Source of the DNA: Cercozoa sp. M6MM
Lineage: Eukaryota > Endomyxa: Ascetosporea
DNA: 64,000 nucleotides
Strand: one strand, 5' to 3'
Assembly: GCA_040357565.1 (NCBI GenBank)
Contig: JBDODJ010000022.1
Shown: positions 25,288 to 37,074 of the stretch, in pieces
Position numbering within the stretch: position 1 is the first letter of the stretch
Layout of the letters: each line of letters starts with the position of its first letter
Notes under the pieces: model-generated
What the model was told of the DNA's origin: nothing
Databases searched by the model: none
What the model saw: only the letters and a program-made list of their open reading frames with translations
Program-made: the position numbers and the translations under genes

Positions 25288-25796
25288 TCTTTGGATGTAC
25301 CGTTCCTTTCCCTGCCGCGAGCACACACGATTCCACGGCCACTAATTCAAAAAAAAAACGGGAGCAGCTGAAAATCGCATTTCTCTCTGATGCAAGAAAC
25401 GCCGGCCGCAAAGCTATGTATGCCGTGCTGCGATGGTTGGGTAAAACTACAGGCTGTTTTAGTTGAGTCTGATATGAACTGGAAACAAACTATGTACAGT
25501 AGCTACCTTGCTCCGAATCCTCTACGCATCGGGGCCCGGCCAAACGAAGCACCAGATCTAGCTAGAGAGCGTATTAAAATTAAGCGCGAGCGTAAGGCAA
25601 GGCAAGGTAAGGTAGACGAGGGGTGTCTGCGCTCTAGCTAAGCTTAAAAGGTACATCGCGTCGTAAGTAATATATGGTCGGGTACAACTCAGCGCAGGCT
25701 GAACCGAACGCAAGCGAAGCGCACGACTTTAGCGTACGGTAGTCGCAGCATTCGGTTGCCCGGAGTCAACGCAAAATTCCGTTTTAACCAACGCAG
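25288..25796. promoter_or_regulatory. Jouberin upstream region
   Basis: About 500 bp separate the jouberin start from the stop of the next minus-strand gene. No open frame with coding character is visible. It holds short purine repeats (GGCAAGGCAAGGTAAGGTAGA near 25599-25618). I saw no convincing RFX X-box although a ciliary gene follows. Confidence 0.4.
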
Positions 25797-27224
25797 TTAG
25801 CGCCGCTCTCGCGCGAAAACAAAGTCATGCATTGCATCCAAGAAGCCTCGCGGATTGTTTAGAAACACCTGCAAGCACCAAGCACGCTTTAATCCAACGC
25901 GGAAAGTGAAAAAGGCCGAACGTACCTGGTGACCGACTTGCGGAACGATATGACGCGAAAACACGTCTCCGTGACTTTCCAGCAATGGTTCCACCGCTAC
26001 ATGCATTGTCAACAACACTCCACTCGCACACTTTACGTAAAGATCGAAAGAGTGTTACCTCCTGGTTCCATCCAGTCGTTGTCGCCATAAATGAACAACG
26101 TGGGTCGTTGCAGTCCAGGCAGTGAGCGCAGCAGCGGTCTCCGTGCTACAGAAAATAAATCAACTTGCCTTTTAGGAAGAAAAGGGCAACGCTACCTTGT
26201 GCGAAGTCATCCAAAACAACATGCAGCACGCTCTCGCCGCTCAGTGGTTGCATCGTCTGCAAAAGGATAGTCTCTTGGATAGTTGAACTAAGTAATCAAT
26301 TATAAGAGAATACTTACGGTGTGATAGACAAACTGCCGCATGGCCTCCCTGGTTTCGTTCAGCTGAGTGAAGCGTCCGTTGACATAAGCATCGACGAGCC
26401 GTCGGGCAATGAACGAAGGGCACCATCGCAGGAACTCGAGAGGCGAGCCAACCTGCGTCATCACCTTTTGCATGGTGCGCAGCACGTAGTATCGCAGGGG
26501 CGACACATCTGCCCTCCCACCCACCAGCGCATGTCTCATCAAAACGACAGCAACAACAGAACCGGTACTACTTTCTTTCAACCGTCGCAGTCGTTCTTCA
26601 CGCTGCTCTGATGACAGTGGCGGCTGCGATCAATTTCACACAAATTGACTTGAATTCCTAAAGTCAAACAAAGCATTTTTTGCGGAGAAACTAGAATACC
26701 TTAACTCCCGCAGGCGAAATCAACACGAGTTTCTCAACGTTGTGCTCGTAACGCATCGCATAGTGACTCGCCAAGTAGCCGCCAAGCGAGTGTCCGCACA
26801 GAATCATTCGCTTGTTTGGACCCAACTACATATACTCATGTATGTCCAATCATCAGAGAATGACAAGAAGGCAAGAAATACCACTCGTTGTCTCCACTGC
26901 TCCAGCGCCTCCTGCAGACCAAAAAACACACATACAAGATCTACAAAAGAACCCACAGAAGCGTTCAGGAAAGCTCAAACACACCACAAAAATCTGTTCA
27001 GATTCGCGCAACTGTTCGTCGTCGTCGTGCTCGCTGGCCAGCAGTGCCGTTTCGGCATCTCGGATTCGTCGCGTCAGCCACTAATGTCAGCAATCTCAAG
27101 GCGAAATCACGACGTCATTTCAGCGAAACTAAAGCCGTAAATTACATCTGGTCGTGCCGACAAACCAAAGCCAAGCCAATCAAGTGCAAAGACGCGACGA
27201 CCACTACGTTTCGCCTAAATGACA

Positions 27225-27276
<52 letters not shown>

Positions 27277-27858
27277 GGTGCACGTGCAGTGAATGCGTCT
27301 TAAAGCTACCAGCTGAGGCAGCACAGGTAGGTACATGGCAGCACCGGCACCGAAACCGTGAGCCAGAACGATTGGAACGTCGTCCTCATCATCCTCTGTT
27401 TGAACCCACATATATATTTCTTGACGTCAGAAAAGGCAGTCAGCTGGGAAGAGTGAAACAAACCCTTAGCATCGTCGTCGTCGTGTCGCACTTCGAGCGT
27501 GTGAATGTGACACGACGGTAGTCGGAAGGTCTCCTATCGTACCATTCAGTTTTCGAATTCTGAATTCAACAAGGAAAAACAAAAGCACAGGATCGAACAC
27601 GCCAGTGGACGAAAATGTCATCGTCTCTGTCTCTTCGTGTCCCTGAAAGTGAAACAGCCCTTTGAATCGACTTTAAAACAACCAGTGAAACTTCAAAAGG
27701 CAGGCTACAACGTTGACGTTAAATCGGCGAAGATTCAGATTCTCCCATTGCTGCGGGTGCACGCGTTGGTAGTCTTCAATCAGCGACTGCTCTGCCTCCT
27801 CCAGCTCGGAGGCGCCGGTCCCTCGATACCAATCGCGCAGTGTTGCGAAAAACGACAT
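25797..27858 (-). CDS. Alpha/beta hydrolase of the ABHD4/ABHD5 (CGI-58) family
   Basis: This family comprises lipid-droplet or membrane-associated lysophospholipases and lipase co-activators. Proposed start MSFFATLRDWYRG at 27858. The fold reads in order: VPIVLAHGFGAGAAMYLPVL (oxyanion loop, near 27310-27375), RVFALDWLGFGLSARPDV (near 27143-27195), MILCGHSLGGYLASHYAMRY with the nucleophile serine in GHSLGG (near 26755-26812), KLVLISPAGVK, a helical cap (YYVLRTMQKVMTQVG, LEFLRWCPSFIARRLVDAYV), LFIYGDNDWMEPG with the acid residue, and IVPQVGHQVFLNNPRGF with the catalytic histidine. ABHD4/5 carry H-x4-D at this last site; here it is H-x4-N, so the proposed acyltransferase motif is not intact. 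N-terminal joins between 27400 and 27720 are tentative. One intron holds a (CA)n array on the sense strand (plus strand TG, 27228-27275). Confidence 0.82.
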
Positions 27859-28236
27859 CTGTTCCAGGAGCTGTAGTGCAAGTGTCCCTCCGTTGGGCAC
27901 TATCCGCGCGGGTACCATTGACATACAAAATCAGAAAAATGCGGAAGCTACTGGACAGTGGATGCTCACTGCCCCAAGAAGATGCCCAGCAGGAATCACT
28001 TCCAAATTTGTATGCAGGAAGACAAACTGGCTTATTTACCACCAATTTGGGTTTAACCAACGTAGAAGGACAGCTGTCGCACTTGAAAACTCGCGATCAC
28101 GCCCACAAAAAGAGATGATTTTTTAAATATTCGTCCGCACGGACACCATTTTGTCCTGCAGAGCTCGTGCTTGGTCGCGCGCGTTGGGAACAATTGCTCT
28201 TTTGCTGCACTGTTCGAAGTACGACAACAACGTGCA
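27859..28236. promoter_or_regulatory. Head-to-head promoter region, hydrolase and actin-bundling genes
   Basis: About 378 bp lie between two divergent starts. Open frames here on the minus strand are interrupted and lack coding character. No TATA box or named element stands out. Confidence 0.4.
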
Positions 28237-29505
28237 ATGACCGCTAACATGGAGCTGTTCAAGGAGGTGAGGAGACCCGTTTTGATGTTTTGTTCCCTTT
28301 GTTGTTTGGCAAAAAAGTCGTGCGGTTCTGGCAGTTTTTTGAAACCGAATGTGTGTACTGACGGTAGGTGGGCACTCGTGTCTACAAGCAGCAGGCTCAG
28401 TTCTTTTTGAACGCCTACTGGGCTGAGCTCGGCGCGCAGGTGACTAGATCTATTGCAGTTCTTTGGCCTGCCGTGATCACAACTGAGGAGTACCAAAAAT
28501 AATTTAGGCCGAGGAGGTGTGGCAGCTCGCCGAGAAGCTGTACGAGGTCGATGATGAGAGCGGCCAGGAGGGCTGTGCTCTTGACGAGTGGCGGTATTTT
28601 TGCTGTGTTTTGTTTTTGCTTTTCCCAGCTGTTTCTTCTGAGTTTCTTCTGGGATCAAAATGTAGCGCCCACCGCTTCCTGGAGGCGCTCGGCGAGACTC
28701 TGACGGCTCTGGCGATGCGTGCCAAGCTGCGCGAGATCGATCGTGCGTTGATATTTTTCTGTGCTGATCGAGATCTAGATGAGCTGGAGTGTGTGCAGTT
28801 GACTCGGACGGCAAGATGTCCTTCATTGAGTACCTCGTGTCGCGATACGAGAAGACCGTTAACGAGCTCATGTCGCGTCCGCAGGGCACGAACGAGATGC
28901 TCGCCCGCGCTCAGCAGTATACCCAAAGTTCTGTGCCGTGAAGCAAGGCCAAATCTTACTGTGTTTTACCACAAAGGGCCCTCGATGCCGTGCAGGCCGA
29001 GATCGCCTCGATTGAGGTAGAGTCTGTTGAAATATGTAATGCCAACGAAGAACACTTGTACTGTCTGTTGTGTAGGCCCAGAAGACGCGTCTTGAGGCCG
29101 AGGCCAACGGCGGCGGTGTCAAGGCCTTCCGTGCCAAGTAAGTCAATCTCACTGTGAGTCATTTGTGCCAACACTCGCTTGTGACACTTGCTGCAGGGCC
29201 GAGCTCGCGCAGCTCCTGGCTGCCGATCAGACCGGCCTGGTACGCTCTCCCTAAAACTCTCTTTTAAACCCTCTGTTGTATCCCAACACTACTTTCCAAT
29301 CAAAAATAAGCAGAACCGCGCCCTGATCACGGCCGAGGCTGCCGTGCGAAAGGCGTCCAAGATGGGCGGCGGTGACGCTCAGGGCACGTTGTGGTGGATG
29401 CAGCGCGAGCTTGAAGAGGCCAAGAAATACAAGCCCAGCAAGAGTGCCTTTTGCCAACGCCTTTTTAACCTTGTTTTTTTTATCGTGTGTGTACGTGCAG
29501 AGTAA
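28237..29505 (+). CDS. Calcium-regulated actin-bundling protein (abpB / 34-kDa type)
   Basis: A cytosolic protein that crosslinks actin filaments and is inhibited by calcium through an EF-hand, best known in Dictyostelium and found in scattered protists. MTANMELFKE joins to FFLNAYWAELGAQAEEVW (family FLNAYWAEVSKEAEF), then CALDEW joined to RAHRFLEALGE. LREIDLDSDGKMSFIEYL is a complete 12-residue EF-hand loop: D1, D3, D5, G6, E12, created by a join at GAT C|GTGCG. The C-terminal helices read AEIASIE, TRLEAEANGGGVKAF, NRALITAEAAVRKASKMGGG, the hallmark TLWWMQRELEEAKKY, and end KPSKK (TAA 29503-29505). About 235 residues, shorter than Dictyostelium's 295. Only one EF-hand is canonical. Confidence 0.9.
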
Positions 29506-29813
29506 GCAGCACTGTGACGGGCCGTTCAGTTCGCCTGTCGCCTGTAAACATAAGGACGGCTACGTAGGGCTTGTTCTGTGAGCATTGGCTTGATATTGGC
29601 TTGGCTCATGCATCGCATCTTACGCGACGACCGGATGTACTCGGCCTTGAAATTCGATTGTTCGGTTACCTTGCGTTAAGCCAACGAAAACAAATAAATG
29701 ATATTGTCGTGGGTGTATGTATTGTTAACGGCCCGGATGAGAAAACGAAAAATGCGCATTTAACTCGGCTGTGTACGTACACACGACAGGCAGGATTCGC
29801 TTGTAATAGTTCG
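29506..29813. other. Convergent intergenic stretch
   Basis: About 308 bp between the stops of the actin-bundling and CoA-transferase genes. No gene is visible; it should contain both polyadenylation regions. Confidence 0.4.
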
Positions 29814-31934
29814 TCACTGTACGATGCCCTCGCTCTGTAGCTGTTGGAGTGCCGCTCCGTCCAGTTGCAGGAGCTCTGAAAGCACCTCGTTGGTGTGCTC
29901 GCCTGCCGATCAATAGTGAGTCAAGCAATGCCATGTTAGGTCTCCAACTCAAAGCTCCAAATGTACCGAGCACGGGAGGAGCCTGCCGAACCGACGTGAA
30001 AGTATCGCCATTGTGTGCTTTAAAAGGCGGTGCGACGTACCTGAAGCACACAGATTCTCGGTTCCATGAGACCGTTGTAGTTGCAACAAGAGTCTACTTG
30101 ATAGTTCCGCAGGTCGAATGTTCCATCTCGCGCACGATGTTGCAGGCCTCAACCTGTCTCCTCATAGCAGAGGTAGACATATCATTTGAAAGCAAACAAA
30201 ACACACCTGTGGATGACTGAGTGCCTGTGAGACAGTGCGAACGCTTTGGTAAACAGGTCCGATTCTGTGTTCTGTGAGGCAAGCACAATATCCGAGGAAG
30301 AAAAGAAATTAAACGTGGTTTACCCTTGGTGTATTCGTCAAGAATGTGCTCCCACTCTTGTGCGGTTTTTTGCAGAAGAATTGTACGAAGCTGCGGCAAC
30401 AAAACTGTGCGATTCGCAACGCGTTTCGCGTTGCTGTCGAAGCGTTCCTCCAGCGGAATTCCCAGGATCTAAATTGATATTAAACAAAAACTTAACGTAT
30501 AAGAGAGCAACAAAACGAGCCAAGTTACTTCACAGAGTGCGGCGAACTGTGCATCATTTGCAGCGCCCAAAGCGAGGTACTGCAGTAACAAGACAACTTG
30601 TCAGGACGGTGCTGATGTTTAAATGCACAAAGGTACCTGTTCGTCCTTGCAGGCAAAGTACTCATACGGCACAATACTCGCATGTGCAGAGCCTCTTAAA
30701 AAAAGAGTTGCAGCAAGTGAATTTTCGAATGGAGGAAAGCGGAAAGTACAGTCGCTGGCCCTCCTTGCCAGCCAACAGAAAGTCGGAAGCGACGTTGGCA
30801 AGCGATGCCAGTTGCGATGCCATCAGCGAGCACTCCAGTCTCTGAGTTGGTAGGTAGAAAAGAGCACTCTAACTGGCCTTGAGTCAAGGAGGCAGCAAAC
30901 CTGTCCAATTCCGGTGTGTTGCCTCTGCAGCAAGGCCGCCAGAATCCCGATCGTTGCGTGATTCGCCGTAAACTGTGCATCAAGTGAAGTGAGATTTTAA
31001 GCGGTTTCAAGCAAGAGAACCACAGGGAACAAAGAAAGCACACCAAGTCCGTAACGGCAACACCGACCTTGACAGGCGCACCGTCCTTCTCGCCAGTTAT
31101 GCTGGACATGCCGAACTGTAGGCATACATTGTACTTGAGTGTCGACAACTTGACACTTGTTTAGAGGAGAAAAGGTACCCCAGCTTGCACCATGGCATCA
31201 TAACCTGCCGTATTGGCCATCGGTCCCTCTCGTCCTTCACAAATACACACACACACACAGATGAATGGTTGTTAATTTACCCTAGACAACACAGGGTCAG
31301 AGGAAGGTACCGTATCCACTAATACTGCACCAGATGAGTGACGGTTTTTCCGAGATCAATGCATCAGGGCACAGTGCGTCCTGTTGTAAGAGGGGGGTAA
31401 AGGGTTAAGGCGGAGGTCCCATAGGAAAGGAACACTGCCCAGACGCTGCTTTTGTCGTTCGAAGAAGTCAGCACGGAAATTCTCTAAAACCACGTCACTT
31501 TTTGTAGCCAACTGTCGAACCTGCACATACATAGGGTTTAAACTGTTGCTACACAAACTTAGCACGGCCAGTTGGCTTAAATACGAGCTTGACGCCCTCG
31601 CGTGTGGATAAATCAATGGCAACACTTTTCTTGTTTCTGCAGATCAGTTCAGTTTGGAGTAAAATTGACTGGCCGACAAAACTATATGACACTCTACCTG
31701 TTGCACTGGAGAAAGTAAGCCGACTCGCCGTTCACAAAGGGCGGGCCCCACTAAGAGCACATTGAAGTATGTGTGGCGATCGATATAAGTATTTACGTGG
31801 CGCGTGTCGTCGCCCCTGCCAGGTCGTTCAATTTTAATGACCTCTGCACCCAGATCACCGAGCATCTGGGAACATGTGGGACCCGCCAGCACGCGAGAAA
31901 GATCTAGAACGCGTACGCCTCGGAGCGGTAACAT
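29814..31934 (-). CDS. CaiB/BaiF family III CoA-transferase (SUGCT-like)
   Basis: Family III CoA-transferases move CoA between acyl groups (formyl/oxalyl, carnitine, succinyl/glutaryl). The start [19 protein letters not shown] at 31934 is the canonical N-terminus, followed by [20 protein letters not shown]. Next exons give [36 protein letters not shown] and [16 protein letters not shown], whose Asp in GYD is the catalytic carboxylate. [20 protein letters not shown] and [17 protein letters not shown] then follow. The C-terminus reads [24 protein letters not shown] and [16 protein letters not shown], ending SEGIVQ, stop at 29816-29814. The order fits the family at about 400 residues. No clear targeting peptide precedes the domain, so cytosol or peroxisome is as likely as mitochondria. 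The substrate cannot be read; SUGCT or a formyl-CoA transferase are the nearest guesses. Confidence 0.85.
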
Positions 31935-32078
31935 TTGAAATCCAACCTAGAAAAAAAAAACGGACTATGAGCACTGTCTGCAGTACAGTATAAACAAGCG
32001 TATGCTTGCTAGTCTAGTCAGTACTGGCACACACCTGCAGCTGCAGTTACATTCAACTGTACTGTACTACTGGGGTGA

Positions 32079-32524
32079 ATGAAAGTATCCGGTATCGATT
32101 CTGAGTTAGAAAGTGTGCACACCGGCGAAGGTGCACTCACACGCATGCGCGCGCTTTTGTGTCAGTTGGCGTCGACGAATCCGGACGAAGAATCAGAAAG
32201 TACGCAGGGTATCATGATGCTCTTGCCGCGTAAGTGTTGTGTATTAAAGGAGTAAAATGACTGCTTGCCAACAGAGTTTCGTTCCTTCTTCTCACGCACG
32301 CTGCTTCCAATGCTCGCCGTGGAACCGCGCGAGCATGCACGAAATTAGGTGATTGCCCGAAAGCACATGAAATGTGGTCTAGCAGGTGGCACCCTGCACT
32401 TGAGATGGATGAAGAGGCTCGCATTGACATCGAAGAGGAAAGCAGTCCAAGTCAAACCTTGACGTTCAGTCGCAAAACTTCGGCCTCCGACGACAGCCTC
32501 ACTACTTTCTTGCATAGCTATTGA
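32079..32524 (+). CDS. Small acidic protein, splicing unresolved
   Basis: MKVSGIDSELESVHTGEG begins at 32079 and runs to a good donor (CCGC|GTAAGTG, near 32230). A middle exon (near 32276-32347) and a last exon (near 32390-32524) reading WHPALEMDEEARIDIEEESS and ending TTFLHSY have coding character. The three segments do not join in a single frame with the obvious splice sites; one reading of the middle exon stops at 32346-32348. Either a site is misjudged or the gene is broken. It is head-to-head with the CoA-transferase, 144 bp between starts. Family not recognised. Confidence 0.45.
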
Positions 32525-32767
32525 TTCGCTGCTACATGCGCAGTCTTCCGTTCATTAGATTTCCCCGCCGCTGGCATCGCCGGCCGGACAAAGCGAAGTG
32601 AGTAGCACCCGTAAACAAACATTCTAAGTAAAGCACGATAGATATTAGCTCCTTTTGCGTCCTGCTGTTCGGTTCATTCAACGCAAGCTTCCTTCGTGAC
32701 GCGATGCAATGTCGGATCTTCGTGCGTAACGCAAGACGAACTGGAGAATTGGAAGAGGCGTGGCGGC

Positions 32768-35700
32768 CTACTGTTGTTTCCGATCACGACTGCGACGTCG
32801 CTTCGGCGTCCTACGTCCTTCGTCGGCAGCCGAAGGCACGTGCACAATCTCGTCGTCGACGTTGTCATCGCGCATGGCGTCGTGCACCTGGAATCTGAAG
32901 TGGCCAAAGACGTGACCATCCTGCACACAAAGAGCGCAGCAACATAAAGACAAGACCAATACTGATGAAGCAGGAAAGGAGAATGTACCGTGGCAGGACC
33001 CTCGTCGACATCGGTAATTTGGCAGACGCTACCGTCGGGCAGGACACTCTGCAGAATCAGGCGCGACAGCGGCGTCACCACTGCCTTCTCGAGGTATCGC
33101 TTGAGCGGTCGTGCACCGAACGCCGGCTCGAAACCTTCTGAGATGGCACGTCGCACAGCGCGATCGCTCACATGCAGCGAGACGTCCCTGCAGCACGCGC
33201 ATAACACGTTTGATACATAAACAAGAAATAAAATGAAAGCGGAGTACTTTTCGCGCAGGCGTTTCTCGACGTGCACAAGTTGCATGCGCACGATGCGCGA
33301 CAGGTGCGAACGTCGCAGCGGCTCGAACACGAGAAGGTCGTCCAGGCGGTTCAGGAACTCCGGTCGGAAGTGCGAACGCACCTCGGCCAACACGCGTTTT
33401 TTGGCCTCACTACAGACACAACCATACAAGTGCATACACACAGACATACACACAGAAGAGTGCAAAGCATACGCAAGCTGCTGCATGAATTCGTCGTTGC
33501 CACTGAAGGAAGCGGCATCGTCATCGACACCGAGGTTGCTGGCAGCACGATCCAGCGTGTCCAGCAGGTAGCGAGCGCCCAGGTTGGACGTCATGAGGAT
33601 AACAGTGTTGCTGAAGTCGACGGTGCGGCCCTTGCTGTCAGTGAGACGGCCGTCGTCCAGCACCTGCAGCAGCACGTTAAACACGTCCGGATGCGCCTTC
33701 TCCACCTCGTCGAACAGCACGACCGTATAGGGTCGACGTCGCACGGCCTCGGTGAGTTGGCCGCCTTCCTCGTGGCCAATGTAACCTACAGCTCAACGGT
33801 AAACAAGAGCAACACGTGTAGCGCAACATGCGTATTGGAGGTACCTGGCGGTGAGCCAATGAGTCGCGACACGGCGTGCTTCTCCATGTACTCACTCATG
33901 TCGATGCGGACCATGTGCGTCTCGTCGTCAAACAGCTGCTCGGCGAGCGCCTTGGCGAGTTCCGTCTTGCCCACACCCGTCGGACCCAAGCACTGCACAC
34001 AACAGCACATCATTCAGGGGCAATCGAGGTCACACCACAATGTGTCGTACCAGGAATGAGGCAACAGGCTGGTTCTCATTTCCCAGCCCAGCACGGTTGC
34101 GCAAGCTGTCAACATCATACAGATATGAGAGTGTCAAACACAACGAAACAACTAAAGGCGAGAGCGTACATTGCATCAGCGACCGCGTCGATGGCGGCAT
34201 CTTGTCCCACAACGCGCTCGTGCAGTGAGTCACCTAGCAAACAACAGCATTGGTATCGATCAAGAACACGACTAGATACAGTATAGATAAAGTACCAAGT
34301 GAAAGCAGACGACTGCGCTCGGTTTGTGACAGCTTGCTCACGGGAATTCCCGTCTGCACACGTCACATTGGGTCAAGCAAAGGTGAGTATAACTGATAAA
34401 TGTACCCAACGCGACACGACATCGGCGATTTGGTCGGGACCAACGGTTTCGCTCACACTGTTGAAGGCACACATGAGCAGTGAAACACCTCAGAGGGTCA
34501 GGAACGTAAGAGTATAGTACAGCTTGTGACTGTCATCCGCGCGCTCAGCTTCCATTTCCTTTTCGACACGACTGATGCGTTCGGCAAGCTATGGACAGGG
34601 AGGAAAGTAAGTCACAATTGAAGAGCAAGGTGGGCAGAGAAAGGTACCTCTGGAATGGCACCGTACTTGAGATCCGACGCTGTTGCGAAATCACGCCTGT
34701 ATCACAATGCAGGTAAGCAACAGAAAGAACAACTGAAGAGCAACAGAACACAAATTTACATTCGCTCAGCGCGGGCGAGTTTCGCCTCCAAGTTTTCGCG
34801 CTTGGACTTGAGCTTCTGCAGTTCGTTGGCACGGCCTCGTCTGAAGAAACAAACATGAGTTACAAGCCGACGCGGCAAAACACAAAGGAGAAAGCGTACT
34901 CGGACTCGTATTGGGCACGCAAAGGCCCCAGTTCCTCCTGGAGGTCTGCCAATTCCTTCTTCACTTCTTCCTGCTCACAGTGGATTCAGTCACAGTCAAT
35001 GATTAACAAGAAACAAAAAAGTAATGAATACCACGCGCAGCTGCTGTTGCGGCGACGGTTTCTTCTCGGCCTGCAGTGCCGTTAGCTCGACCTCGAGTTG
35101 GAGTTGTTTGCGCTCCAACTGATCAATCACTTCCGGCTGCGAGTCCAGTTGGCAGCGAATCATCGAGCTGCACAACTCACGTAAACAGGATGCAGAAAGA
35201 AGGCATGCCACGAAAAAGCAATTGGTACCAAGCCTCATCAACGAGATCGATGGCTTTGTCCGGTAAGAAGCGCTGCGAAATGTAGCGATCGGCCAGTTTG
35301 GCCGCGAACACCAATGCCTACACAATTCACCGTGTGTGCATGCGCATACTCCGACTACAGAGGAAGCACAACTTACCGCATCTGAAATTCCGACACCGTG
35401 GTGCAGTTCGTAACGCTCCTTAAGTCCACGCAGGATCGAGATCGTATCGACTACACTCGGCTCTGCCACCATGACCTACGGACGACATGAACATACGATT
35501 GCCCCTATAAGAAAAGAAGAGCAAGAGCAAAACACACCTGCTGGAAACGTCGCTCGAACGCAGGGTCCTTCTCGACGTGCTTCTGGTATTCACCGAGCGT
35601 CGTGGCACCCACGCAGCGAAGCACACCGCGAGCCAACATCGGCTTTAGCAGATTGGCCGCGTCCATGGCCTGTTGAACAGAAGAACAATGCGTGTGCAAA

Positions 35701-37074
35701 CAGAAAGGCGATGAAAGGGCATAATCTCAAAAGTACCGAGCCACCAGCAGCACCAGTTCCGAGCACCATGTGCATCTCGTCAATAAAAAGAATCACTTGA
35801 CCGTTGCTATCCTCCACTTCCTTCAGTACTGAGCAGCACATAATAGAGTAGCACATACACATAAAGTAGATGTACAAAATGTAAATTGCAAGGGGGGATG
35901 TGTGTAAACAGTGCTGTACCAGCCTTGAGTCGCTCCTCAAACTCGCCGCGGTGCGAGGCACCCGCAATGAGGGCGCCAAGGTCCAACGAGAACAATCGCC
36001 GGTCCTGCAATGAGGCCGGAACGTCGCCTTCAACGATACGCCGTGCCAGGCCTTCCACAATGGCCGTCTTGCCAACACCTGGCTCGCCCTGCACACCAAC
36101 AATCAGTAAGGCCCGAAAGTTACCAGGTTGGCTATGGTAGGGAGAGAAATTTTACAATAAGCACTGGGTTGTTCTTGGTTCGTCGCGATAACACTTGGAT
36201 CGTGCGGCGAATCTCCGCGTCACGACCGATTACAGGGTCGAGCTTGCCTTCTTCCGCACTGAAAGGAACAATTGTATGAAGATATCACGATATAATCCCA
36301 CTGAATGGATGAAGGGGAATTGTACAGAGCAACGAGGTCTTGACCATACTTGGACAATGCATCGAACGTGCTCTCGGCAGAGCGCGACGTAACGCGCTGC
36401 GATCCGCGTAGCTTCTTCACCACCTGCAAAGACACAGCGATAGATCTGATTTCTACAGACAACGTTCAGTATGAAAGCATGCAAAACACACCTCCTCAGC
36501 CTTAACTTTGGGCAGTCCGTTGCGCGCGAAAAGTTCGCCAACGCCGGCAGAAGCAACCAGTGCGAGCAAAAGATGATCCGCGGCCTGAAAAGACAGAAAA
36601 GTAAAGGAAGCCTCCACGGCAAAAGAAGAGAGCAAAAGTACGACAAAATCGTCGTTGCCCTTGACGCGGAGTTTTTCGGCTGCGTCCAGCACAGCGTGCA
36701 GTGCGTGGTTCGGCGCGGGCTGTGAGGGCGCCGGACTCTGCGACGGAAGCGAGGCCACCTTGCTCTCGATGGCACTGCGCACGTTGTTCGGATCGACACC
36801 GGCGGCCTTGCACAGTCGCACGCCAAGAGAGGCGGCGTCGCTGAAGAGCGCCAGTGCCAGGTGGAACGGCGACGTCTGCGAGTGACCGCGCGAACGCGCC
36901 TCGCTAATCGCGGCCTGGATGGCCTTCCTGTCAAGCAAGAGAAGGTAAGAGAGGGTAGTGAAAGCAGTTGATGAAAGCAATGAAATCAATTTGCAAGTGA
37001 AGAGAGAAGAGACAGTGAGAGAGAGTAAAAGCTTACATAGTGACTTCCGTGCACTTGTCGAAATCAAACGGCAT
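32768..37074 (-). CDS. HSP104: Hsp104/ClpB-type disaggregase, about 19 exons
   Basis: An AAA+ hexamer that pulls polypeptides from aggregates with Hsp70. Start [12 protein letters not shown] at 37074. The Clp-N domain reads [18 protein letters not shown] and [21 protein letters not shown]1 has [17 protein letters not shown], Walker A GEPGVGKT, Walker [10 protein letters not shown] and AFERRFQQ. The coiled-coil middle domain covers [18 protein letters not shown] to [23 protein letters not shown]2 has Walker [32 protein letters not shown], Walker [27 protein letters not shown] and [11 protein letters not shown], then [16 protein letters not shown]. All catalytic residues are present. No targeting peptide, so cytosolic/nuclear. 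The end is unusual: after a cold-spot beta segment ([13 protein letters not shown]) comes an acidic then strongly basic tail, [13 protein letters not shown], stop at 32770-32768. Heat-shock-like elements lie upstream. Confidence 0.95.

Noticed and set aside
25754-25770. Possible RFX X-box (GTTGCCCGGAGTCAAC) upstream of jouberin
   Set aside because: The second half-site is GTCAAC rather than GGCAAC and the spacer is too long; also about 470 bp from the start.
28053-28889. 278-codon minus-strand frame
   Set aside because: Antisense of the actin-bundling gene exons and introns; no domain, and it crosses the divergent promoter.
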